The translations under genes and the position numbers were made by a program. A model generated the notes under the pieces. That model worked only from the letters and a program-made list of their open reading frames with translations, was not told the DNA's origin and did no database searches. A stretch of 64,000 bases of DNA. It comes from Azospirillum thermophilum (GTDB taxonomy: Bacteria; Pseudomonadota; Alphaproteobacteria; Azospirillales; Azospirillaceae). The stretch spans positions 1,875,501 to 1,939,500 of the forward strand of contig NZ_CP029353.1 in assembly GCF_003130795.1 (NCBI RefSeq), written 5' to 3'. Shown in pieces: positions 49,114-56,643 of this stretch. Within the stretch, counting starts at the first letter, position 1. Each line of letters begins with the position of its first letter.

Positions 49114-49469
49114 TGCCCCGCCGCGGAAAGGAATTCCCTGATCTTGTCCGAGGTGATCGGCTTGGTGATGAAGCGCACGCCCTGCGCCTCCGCCTTCTTG
49201 CGCAGGGCGTCCTGCACGTTGGCGGTCAGCAGCCCGATGGTCAGCCCCTCGTACAGCTCCTGCAGCCGGGCGGCCAGCGTCAGCCCGTCCATGCCCGGCA
49301 TGTTGTAGTCGACGATGGCGGCCATCGGCGGCGCCTCCGGCAGGTTGGCCAGGGCCTCGTCGCCGCTGGCGGCGCTGACGATGGTCAGGTCCGGGCGCAG
49401 CGAGAGGATGACGCTTCCGACCATGTTGCGCGCAAGGCGGCTGTCGTCGACGACAAGAATGCTGGCCAT
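49110..49469 (-). CDS. single-domain CheY-like response regulator
   Basis: A 119-residue receiver with Asp8-Asp9, acceptor Asp54 (AAIVDYNMPGMDGLTL), LLTANVQ in place of the Thr loop, and Lys in FITKPITSDK. Unlike the cheY at 34840, the acceptor lies in VDY, so it is a different lineage. It is paired by overlap with the CheC-like gene and probably forms a regulator/phosphatase couple. Confidence 0.9.
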   Translation of the reverse strand: MASILVVDDSRLARNMVGSVILSLRPDLTIVSAASGDEALANLPEAPPMAAIVDYNMPGMDGLTLAARLQELYEGLTIGLLTANVQDALRKKAEAQGVRFITKPITSDKIREFLSAAGQ

Positions 49470-49614
49470 ACCCGAATACCCGCCCTTCAAGACAGTGTTG
49501 ACGCCCGAGGCGGCTTCTTACAGGAAAGACCCGAAGCCCACAAGAAAGGCTCGTCCGGCGGGAATTCCCCGCCGCCCGCCCCCCGTTCCGCCGCGCCTGG
49601 ACCCTCCCCCGCCG

Positions 49615-50109
49615 ATGACCCAGCCAATTCCGCAGCCGGATCCGGCCGCTCGCCAGGAGGTGCCGCTGCGGGCGGTGCTCGACACCAACATCCTGGTGGC
49701 CTATGCCCTGCTCGACGGCGGCGATCTGCGACGTCATGCCGCGATCCGCCGGACGGTCGAGCGGGTGCGGGCGGCCGGCGGCCTGCTGGGATCCGCCGCG
49801 ACGATGGCCGAGCTGCACGGCGTCCTCATGCGTCCGGGCTTCGACCGCTACCGCCCGGCCGCCGAGCGCCGGCGCTTCCTGGCGGAGATCGCCGCCGAAG
49901 TGCGGCTGGTCGAGCCGGCGTCTGTCGCCCGCCTGTGCCGCGATCCGGAGGACGACATGTTCCTCGCCGTCGCCCTCGCCGCCGGCTCCCCCTGGCTGGT
50001 GACGGTGGACAAGCAGCTCCTCGCCGTGCGCGGCGTCGGCCGGACCCGCGTGCTGCGGCCGGAGCGTTTCCTCGACGCGGTGGAAAACCCGCCCCGGCCA
50101 ACGGCTTAG
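49615..50109 (+). CDS. PIN-domain protein (VapC-like)
   Basis: A 164-residue putative ribonuclease. VLDTNILVAYALL gives the first acidic residue, TMAELHGVL the second and RDPEDDMFLAVALAAG the third and fourth, as in the COG1569-type PIN toxin group. No antitoxin gene is seen directly upstream, and the gene downstream is not a known antitoxin. The start is ATG 49615 without a strong ribosome site. Confidence 0.75.
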   Translation: MTQPIPQPDPAARQEVPLRAVLDTNILVAYALLDGGDLRRHAAIRRTVERVRAAGGLLGSAATMAELHGVLMRPGFDRYRPAAERRRFLAEIAAEVRLVEPASVARLCRDPEDDMFLAVALAAGSPWLVTVDKQLLAVRGVGRTRVLRPERFLDAVENPPRPTA

Positions 50110-50206
50110 CAGGCCCTTCCCGCGCCGTCCGCGCTTTTTCGCTCGACAAGCGGCGGGCGTTGCTTAGAATGAACCGTGAACACTTCGCAAACCGCGGGTG
50201 AACGCG

Positions 50207-50713
50207 ATGACGTCCCAGCACCTTCTCTTCGACGACCTGCCGGAAACGGAGCGGCCGCGCAAGCCGGCGCGCCGGTCACGGGCCAGCCATGCGGCGGCGC
50301 CGGTGGCGGTCGATGTGGTGCGCGAGCCGGTGCCGGCCCCGCCGCCCGCCTCGCTGGTCGCCGCCGGTGCGATGAGCAGGGCCGCCGCCGGGGCGGCAGG
50401 CAGGTCCATTGCCGCCGGAGCGGCCGCCACCCTGCCGCTGGCTCCCCCGCGCCCGCCGCCGCCGGCCCCCGCCTTCGACCCGGCGGCGCTGACCAATCCG
50501 GAGCTGCGCGCCCTGGTCCAGGCCCTGCCCGACCAGCGGCTCGGCCATCTGCTGGTCGAGGCCGCGCGGGAGCTGAAGCGCCGCGTCGCCCCCGATGCCG
50601 ACGCCGACGGCATGGATGCCGACGATCCCGACTCCGGCCCGGCCGAACCCAACCCCCTGCTGATCCGCGCCGCCCGCCAAGCGGTGGGCGAGCTGTCCGG
50701 CGAGGACGCCTGA
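50207..50713 (+). CDS. hypothetical protein, Ala/Pro-rich
   Basis: A 168-residue protein I do not recognise. It starts MTSQHLLFDDLPETERPRKP, followed by basic and Ala/Pro-rich low-complexity sequence (20-100). A predicted helical segment, LTNPELRALVQALPDQRLGH, comes next, and then an acidic Asp-rich end. No signal peptide or membrane helix. GTG 50198 is an alternative start. The bases just upstream include AACCGTGAACAC, possibly part of a promoter. Confidence 0.55.
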   Translation: MTSQHLLFDDLPETERPRKPARRSRASHAAAPVAVDVVREPVPAPPPASLVAAGAMSRAAAGAAGRSIAAGAAATLPLAPPRPPPPAPAFDPAALTNPELRALVQALPDQRLGHLLVEAARELKRRVAPDADADGMDADDPDSGPAEPNPLLIRAARQAVGELSGEDA

Positions 50714-50924
50714 CCGCCAACCCCTTTATTGCACTGCAAAAGTTCGATTCTGAAGGAAAGTTCACGGGACATGGCCCGACCAGTGTGCCATGATGGCGCC
50801 TCATGGCAGACCCGTGAATTATTCACCACTTCCGGTGGAATAAGCGGGCCGGCTCCGTACCGGCCATGGAACTTCCCGCGGGGAACTGTCCGGCCGCTAC
50901 CCATGTTGTCTCCCGGAGGGGGCT

Positions 50925-51509
50925 TTGGACTGGATCACCTGGCTGCAGGAATGGGGCGACGCCTTCTATCCCCTGGCGTTCGTCTGGGCCTTCTTCGAAG
51001 GGGAAACCTTCGTCATCTTCGGCGGCATGGGCGCCCAGCTCGGCATCATCAACCTGTACTGGCTGATCGGGACGGTGTGGATCGGCAGCTTCCTCGGCGA
51101 CCAGGTCTGGTTCTGGCTCGGCCGGCGCTGGGGCGCCAAGGCGCTCGCCCGCTTCCCTTCGGCTGAGACCCATTCCACCCGCGTGCTGGCCTGGCTGGAA
51201 CGCTACGGCGTCGGCTTCATCCTGGTCTTCCGCTTCCTCTACGGCGTGCGCAACATCGCCTCGGTCGCCATCGGCACCTCGCGCATGCCGTGGAGCCGCT
51301 TCCTCTTCTGGAACTTCATCGCCGCGGGCATCTGGGCCTGCAGCTTCGCCGGGGCCGGCTACATGTTCGGCGAGGCCGCGGCGACCATCGGCGAGAACGG
51401 CCCGAAGATCCTGCTGCTGGTCGCGCTCGGCATCGGCGCTCTGGTGATCACGGTCAAGAGCCTGCGCTGGGTCACCCGCCGCCGCGCGGCGTCCGCCTCC
51501 CAGGCCTGA
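50925..51509 (+). CDS. DedA-family membrane protein
   Basis: A 194-residue inner-membrane protein. The family core is present: FFEGETFVIFGG near the start, SFLGDQVWFWLGRRWG, and FRFLYGVRNIASVAIGTSRMPW, which carries the conserved Arg residues. DedA proteins move lipids such as undecaprenyl phosphate across the membrane. It begins at TTG 50925 after a strong GGAGGGGG. The 210 bp upstream is AT-richer, with GTGAATTATTCAC at about 50812 and a following stem-loop. Confidence 0.9.
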   Translation: MDWITWLQEWGDAFYPLAFVWAFFEGETFVIFGGMGAQLGIINLYWLIGTVWIGSFLGDQVWFWLGRRWGAKALARFPSAETHSTRVLAWLERYGVGFILVFRFLYGVRNIASVAIGTSRMPWSRFLFWNFIAAGIWACSFAGAGYMFGEAAATIGENGPKILLLVALGIGALVITVKSLRWVTRRRAASASQA

Positions 51510-51545
51510 TCCCGCGCGCCTGATCCCGCATGCCTGATCCCGCGA
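51504..51545 (+). repeat. 14-base tandem repeat x3 spanning the dedA stop codon
   Basis: The unit GCCTGATCCCGCGC begins at 51504, with near-identical copies at 51518 and 51532. TGA occurs at 51507, 51521 and 51535, one in each forward frame, as at 5531. Confidence 0.8.
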
Positions 51546-51558
51546 GCTTGGCCCCCCG

Positions 51559-52716
51559 TCAGGCTCGCCTGGCGATCCACACGGCGGTCAGGTCGTCGCG
51601 CAGCGGCAGGCTGGTGCGGGCGTAGAAGCGCTCCATCATCGGCCCCAGCGGCCGGCTGCGGTCGGCGGCCAGCGCCTCGCGCACCAGGTCGGGGACGCCG
51701 GCCTGCCCGATCGGCCGCTGATCCGGCGCCGCGCACTCGATCAGCGCGTCGCTGTAGAGGAACAGGAAGCCGCCGCGCGGCAGCCGCAGGCTCTGGTCCG
51801 AATACTGCGCCCGGCGCGAGGCGCCCAGCACCAGCCCGGCCGATTCCAGCAGGCGGATCTCGCTGCCCACCCCCAGCAGCGGATTGGGCGATCCGGCGGC
51901 GGCATAGGTCAGCGTGTCGGTCGCCAGATCCAGCACGGCGAAGAAGGCGGTGGCGAACTGCCCGGTCGGCAGCACGTCCTTCAGCGCGCCGTTGAGCTGG
52001 GTCAGCCACTGCGACGGCGCCACATGCTGCATCGGGAAACGGTCGATCAGCGTGTGCAGCCGGAAGGTGTTGATCGCCGCGGTGATGCCGTGGCCGGCGA
52101 AGTCGATGATCAGGAAGCCGATGCGCCGGTCGTCCAGCGGATAGATCCCCCAGAAGTCGCCGCCCAGCTCCGACGAGGTCTCGAAATGCGCGTCGAGCAC
52201 GAGGCCGTAGCGCTCGGCGATCTCCGCCAGCCGCCGCTCCTCCGGCAGCAGGGAGAGCTGCATCGCCTGGGCGTGCTTCAGCTCGCGCTGCACCCGCTCG
52301 CGGAAGGCGGCGAGGTCGGCGAACAGCTTGCGCTTCTCCAGCTGGTGGCGGACCCGCGCCACGCATTCGCCGGGCTTGATCGGCTTGGAGATGAAGTCGC
52401 TGCCCCCGGCGTCGAAGCAGCGCACCTGCTCCTCGTCGCTGTCCAGCGCGGTCTGGAACAGGATGGGCAGCTCCTGGTGCGTCGCGCTGCGGCGCAGGGT
52501 GCGGCACATCTCCAGCCCGTCCATCACCGGCATGTCGACGTCCAGCAGCACCAGGTCGGGACGGAAGCTCTCCACCACCGCCAGCCCCTCCGCCCCGTTC
52601 TCGGCAAAGGCGATCTGCGTGATGCCGGCGCGGCGGATCACCAGCGACAGGGATTTGCGGTTGAACTCGTTGTCGTCGACGATCAGGACGCGGCAGTCGG
52701 AAAGCGAGATGGTCAT
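51559..52716 (-). CDS. receiver-SpoIIE/PP2C serine phosphatase (second cassette)
   Basis: A 385-residue protein, same architecture as the gene at 47248: receiver (VLIVDDNEFNRKS, LVLLDVDMPVMDGLEM, SKPIK), linker (LKHAQAMQLSLLPEER) and PP2C-type domain with SELGGDFWGIY, FLIIDFAGHGITAAINTF and RDDLTAVW. The metal ligands are conserved. It is last in the minus-strand cassette STAS, ATPase, phosphatase, a mirror of the plus-strand set. Confidence 0.88.
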   Translation of the reverse strand: MTISLSDCRVLIVDDNEFNRKSLSLVIRRAGITQIAFAENGAEGLAVVESFRPDLVLLDVDMPVMDGLEMCRTLRRSATHQELPILFQTALDSDEEQVRCFDAGGSDFISKPIKPGECVARVRHQLEKRKLFADLAAFRERVQRELKHAQAMQLSLLPEERRLAEIAERYGLVLDAHFETSSELGGDFWGIYPLDDRRIGFLIIDFAGHGITAAINTFRLHTLIDRFPMQHVAPSQWLTQLNGALKDVLPTGQFATAFFAVLDLATDTLTYAAAGSPNPLLGVGSEIRLLESAGLVLGASRRAQYSDQSLRLPRGGFLFLYSDALIECAAPDQRPIGQAGVPDLVREALAADRSRPLGPMMERFYARTSLPLRDDLTAVWIARRA

Positions 52717-52758
52717 GCGGTTGATGCCCGTGGAAAGCCCCTGGCCCGGCCGGCCGCG

Positions 52759-53511
52759 TCAGAAATCGAACTGCAGCAGCGTGCAGCGCCCGCGGTCGGT
52801 CACCGTCACCCGGTCGGCCAGCGCGCGCATGAAGACGAAGCCGCGGCCGGCCAGCGCCTTGCCTCCCCCCTCCGGCCGGGCGGTCTCCGCCGGCACCGGG
52901 GCCGGCTCGAACCCGGCGCCCTGGTCGACCACGGCGATCACCAGCGACCCGGCGGTCCAGCGGCAGAAGATGTCCAGCCGGCGGCGCACCGCCTCGGGAT
53001 CGCCCAGCCGCTGGCGCAGCAGCTCGCCGAACAGCCGGTAGCCCTGCGGCTGGTTCTTGGTCTCGCTGGAGATGCCGAGGTTGCCGTGCACGATGGCGTT
53101 GGCGATGGCCTCGTGCAGGCACAGCTCCACGTTGGGCCGGCGCTCCTCCGGCAGGGCGCGGCGCCGCGCCAGCTCGTCGCACACCAGCGCCGCGCACTGC
53201 ATGCCGTAGGCGGTGCCGGTGGTCAGCGACAGGTAGAATCCCGGCTCCACCGGCGGCGCCCCCAGCCACTCGTCCAGTTCGGCGAGCGGCGCGTCCTCCT
53301 CCGCCAGTTCCACCGTCAGGAAGGGGCCCTGGCCGAAGGCCTCGCGCAGGCGGTCGCGGTCGGCGCGGGTCAGCAGCAGCGCGTCGACCCAGGGCGGCAG
53401 CGCCGCCGCCCCCTCCTCCAGCCCGAAGCGGGCGGCGGCGCGGGCGACGATCTCGGCGGGAACGCGGCCCCGCACCACACAGAAGGGACGGGGTGGCGAG
53501 GTCGGTTCCAT
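52759..53511 (-). CDS. RsbW-like ATP-binding protein (second cassette)
   Basis: A 250-residue protein with a C-terminal GHKL ATPase: VELCLHEAIANAIVHGNLGI (N box), VIAVVDQGAGFEP (G1) and GRGFVFMRALAD (G2). The N-terminal 100 residues show a weak match in layout to the first-cassette protein (FLTVELAEED, then FYLSLTTGTAYGMQCAALV). It probably phosphorylates or binds the STAS protein encoded just upstream. Confidence 0.82.
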   Translation of the reverse strand: MEPTSPPRPFCVVRGRVPAEIVARAAARFGLEEGAAALPPWVDALLLTRADRDRLREAFGQGPFLTVELAEEDAPLAELDEWLGAPPVEPGFYLSLTTGTAYGMQCAALVCDELARRRALPEERRPNVELCLHEAIANAIVHGNLGISSETKNQPQGYRLFGELLRQRLGDPEAVRRRLDIFCRWTAGSLVIAVVDQGAGFEPAPVPAETARPEGGGKALAGRGFVFMRALADRVTVTDRGRCTLLQFDF

Positions 53512-53571
53512 GGCGGCGGCCCGTCTGATGGGAAAGGGAACGGCGGCGGCTGGCGTCAGCCTTCTCTGGCG

Positions 53572-53877
53572 TCAGCCTTCGATGGACAGGATCTCGTTGA
53601 GCTTGGCGAGATCCAGCGACTGCTTCACCGCGCCGCGCGCGCCGCGCACGACCAGCCGCAGGTTCATCGTCTCCGCCTCCTCGTGCAGGATCAGCAGCAT
53701 GCCGAGGCCGGCCGAGTCGATGAACTCCAGCTCCGACAGGTCCAGCACGGCCCGGCGGGACCGGCCGTTCCGGACGGCATCGACGATCTCCGGCAGCCGC
53801 TCGTGGTCGGTGAACTCCAGCCGCCCCGAAAACCCCAGCCACAAGCCTTCGGCGGTCTCGCTCACACGGTATTCCAT
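53572..53877 (-). CDS. STAS-domain anti-sigma-factor antagonist (second cassette)
   Basis: A 101-residue protein of the same length as the STAS gene at 44920 and similar throughout (LEFTDHERLPEIVDAVRNG; LEFIDSAGLGMLLILHEE). The DSAG loop offers the phosphorylatable Ser. It is the first gene of the minus-strand cassette, divergent from the sensor kinase at 54202. Confidence 0.9.
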   Translation of the reverse strand: MEYRVSETAEGLWLGFSGRLEFTDHERLPEIVDAVRNGRSRRAVLDLSELEFIDSAGLGMLLILHEEAETMNLRLVVRGARGAVKQSLDLAKLNEILSIEG

Positions 53878-54201
53878 TCTGGTCCTCTCTCCACAGCCGC
53901 CATCCCGACCCGCGCTTCGGTATCCGTCGGGATCCGCGATGCCTGGACGTGCGTTTCCTTTAGGGATTGCTTACGCACAGTAGAGCAACATCCGTACCGC
54001 TCTCAAGCCCGTTGCCGAAGCTTGCGCAAGGTTTCGCCCGGGTGCGACACTATCCGCCGGTTCGCGCATGCTTATGTGCCCCATGGACGGCCCGCTTGGG
54101 AAAGGAGTAAAAACAGTCCGGCGGATTGCTGCCCCCTCCCCGCAATACAGCGCAACCATCGCAGGCCCCGCGGCGCCGGGATTATTTCGGAATACGAAGG
54201 C
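53878..54201. other. divergent intergenic region with a CTTGCGCAAG palindrome
   Basis: Separates the second STAS cassette from the sensor kinase. A perfect 10-base palindrome CTTGCGCAAG lies at 54021-54030. The region is less GC-rich than the flanking genes. It must hold promoters for both directions, but no -35/-10 pair can be named with confidence. Confidence 0.4.
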
Positions 54202-56643
54202 ATGAATGTCATCGTGCAGGCTTGGCGGCGGGTCCCGACCGTCTCGGCCAAGTTTCTGCTGATCCTGGTTCCGGTGCTGGTGGCGACGACCCTGGTCAGC
54301 GCGTCGCTGTTCTTCTACGGCCGGCAGCAGCAGTTGCGCGGCGCGCTGCACGGCCGGATCGCCGCCATGGCGGAGGTCAACGCCTCGGCGCTGGCCCCGC
54401 TGCTCTGGGCCTTCGACGCCACCGGCGTGCGCAACGTCGTCCAGGCCATCGCCGTCAACCGCGAGGTGCTGTGCGTCGAGGTGTCGGACGACCTCGCCGA
54501 CAGCCGCTACGTCTGGCCCCCTCCCGGCTGCCCGGCCGGTTCCGCCCTGGCGGTGGAGCGGCGGCCGATCCGCACCCAGGCGCAGCCCATCGGCTCCATC
54601 GCCCTGCACTACTCCAACGCCACGGTGTGGGAACAGATCCGGCAGGAGGCGCTGAACACCCTGTGGCTGATCGCACTGATGCTGGCCTGCACCGTGCTGG
54701 CGGCGCTCGGCGCCCAGCGCTGGACCATCGGCCGGCCGCTGCGCCGGCTGGTCGCCGCGATCGAGGAGGCGGAGCGCACCCACGCCCCCCGCCCGGTCTC
54801 CTGGGCCTCGGCGGACGAGCTGGGGCGGGTCATCCGCGCCTACAACGCCATGCTCGCCCGCCTCGACGCCGAGGAGGCGGCGCTGCGCCGGAGCGAGGAG
54901 CGGCTGAGCCTCGCCATCACCGCCACCCGCTCCTCCGTGTGGGACTACCACCTGCGCACCGGCGACTACTGGTGGTCGCGCGAGTTCCCCGCCCTGCTCG
55001 GCTACAGCCCGGACGAGCTGCCGATGACCACCGCCACCTGGGAATCGCTCCTCCATCCCGACGATGCGGAGCGGGTCATCCGCGGCTCGCGCCGGCGGGT
55101 GCGCGACACCGCCACCTCCTACACCGCGGTCTACCGCATGCGGCGGCGCGACGGGCGCTGGGCCTGGATCGAGGACCGCTCCACCGCGCTGCGCGGCGCC
55201 GGCGGCACGGCGCTGCGCCTGACCGGCACCATGTCCGACGCCACCGAGCGCGTGCAGGCCGAGCTGGACCTGGCGCGCGAGCGCAACGTCCTGCAGATCA
55301 CCCTCGACAACACCGACCAGGGCATCATGATGGTGGACCGCGACCTGCGCGTCGTGATGTCCAACCGCCGCGCGGCGGAGCTGCTGAACATCTGGCCGGA
55401 GTTCCTCGCCGGCAACCCCTCCTTCGCCGACGTGGTGGAGCTGCAGCGCGGGGCCGGCGCCTTCGACGAGGTGGGGGACGATCCCGACCTGCACCTCGCC
55501 GGGCTGGCCGAGGACGGCACCGGGCTGGAGGGCAACGCTCCCGGCCGGCTCGACCAGCCCTTCGCCTTCAAGCGGCGGCGCCCCGACGGCACCATCGTCG
55601 AGCTGCGCACCAACCCGCTGCCCGAGGGCGGCTTCGTCCGCACCGTCACCGACGTGACGGTCGAGGCGCGCTCCGCCGAGAGCATCTTCGAGGCGATGCA
55701 GGCGCTGGAGGTCGCCTATGCCGACCTCAAGGAGACGCAGGCCAGCCTGGTGCAGGCGGAGAAGATGGCCTCGCTCGCCCTGCTGGTGGCCGGCGTCGCG
55801 CACGAGATCAACACGCCGGTCGGCATCGCCTTCGGCTGCGCCAGCCACCTGACCGCCAAGACCCAGGACCTCGCCGCCGCCTTCGAGTCCGGCACCATGA
55901 AGAAGTCCGACCTCACCGCCTATGTCGCGGCGGCCGGCGAGGCGTCGCGCCTGATCCAGCAGAACCTGACCCGCGCGGCCGAGCTGATCCAGAGCTTCAA
56001 GCGCGTCGCCGTCGACCAGACCAGCGAGGAGAGGCGGCGCTTCGACCTGCTCTCCTACCTGGAGGAGATCATCACCTCCCTCGGCCCCACCCTGCGCAAG
56101 AGCCCGCACCGCATCGCGCTCGCCTGTTCGCCGGGGGTGACGCTCGACAGCTATCCCGGCGCCTTCAGCCAGGTCGTCACCAACCTCATCATGAACGCGC
56201 TGACCCACGCCTTCCCCGACCATGCCTTCCCCGACGGGACCCGCGGCCACATCGTCATCGACGTGAACGAGCTGCCGGACGACGAGCTGGCGATCCGCTT
56301 CGCCGACGACGGCGTCGGCATCCCCGAGGAGAACCTGCCCAAGGTGTTCGAGCCCTTCTTCACCACCCGCCGCGGCACCGGCGGCAGCGGGCTGGGGCTG
56401 CACATCGTCTTCAACCTCGTCACCCAGTCGCTCGGCGGGCGGATCGGCGTGGACAGCCGGGCGGGCGACGGCACCACCTTCACGCTGCGCATCCCGAAGA
56501 CCGCCCCCACCATCACCGGCGAGGCGGCAACTCCGGACGCCGCGGCCCCGGATCCTGCAAACCCGGATTGCGCCGATCCGGATTGCGCCGATCCGGATTC
56601 CGCCGGACAGGCGCCCGCCATCACCGAGGGGACCGCCGCATGA
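54202..56643 (+). CDS. membrane sensor histidine kinase with PAS domains
   Basis: An 813-residue kinase. TM1 is at about 14-36 and TM2 at about 155-175 flank a periplasmic domain, followed by HAMP and a PAS/PAC pair (SVWDYHLRTGDYWWSREFPA, then RMRRRDGRWAWIEDRS). A second PAS (ITLDNTDQGIMMVDRDLRVV) precedes the kinase core with His in VAGVAHEINTPVGIAFG, N box NLIMNALTHAF and FADDGVGIPEENL, FFTTRRGTGGSGLGL. The tail after about 775 has a 15-base DNA repeat (DCADPDCADPDSA). The ATGA overlap with the next gene couples it to the hybrid kinase. Confidence 0.9.
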   Translation: MNVIVQAWRRVPTVSAKFLLILVPVLVATTLVSASLFFYGRQQQLRGALHGRIAAMAEVNASALAPLLWAFDATGVRNVVQAIAVNREVLCVEVSDDLADSRYVWPPPGCPAGSALAVERRPIRTQAQPIGSIALHYSNATVWEQIRQEALNTLWLIALMLACTVLAALGAQRWTIGRPLRRLVAAIEEAERTHAPRPVSWASADELGRVIRAYNAMLARLDAEEAALRRSEERLSLAITATRSSVWDYHLRTGDYWWSREFPALLGYSPDELPMTTATWESLLHPDDAERVIRGSRRRVRDTATSYTAVYRMRRRDGRWAWIEDRSTALRGAGGTALRLTGTMSDATERVQAELDLARERNVLQITLDNTDQGIMMVDRDLRVVMSNRRAAELLNIWPEFLAGNPSFADVVELQRGAGAFDEVGDDPDLHLAGLAEDGTGLEGNAPGRLDQPFAFKRRRPDGTIVELRTNPLPEGGFVRTVTDVTVEARSAESIFEAMQALEVAYADLKETQASLVQAEKMASLALLVAGVAHEINTPVGIAFGCASHLTAKTQDLAAAFESGTMKKSDLTAYVAAAGEASRLIQQNLTRAAELIQSFKRVAVDQTSEERRRFDLLSYLEEIITSLGPTLRKSPHRIALACSPGVTLDSYPGAFSQVVTNLIMNALTHAFPDHAFPDGTRGHIVIDVNELPDDELAIRFADDGVGIPEENLPKVFEPFFTTRRGTGGSGLGLHIVFNLVTQSLGGRIGVDSRAGDGTTFTLRIPKTAPTITGEAATPDAAAPDPANPDCADPDCADPDSAGQAPAITEGTAA
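56563..56604 (+). repeat. 15-base tandem repeat encoding a Cys-Ala-Asp-Pro-Asp tail
   Basis: CCGGATTGCGCCGAT occurs at 56563 and 56578, with a partial copy to 56604. It lies inside the C-terminal tail of the sensor kinase and keeps its frame. Confidence 0.85.
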
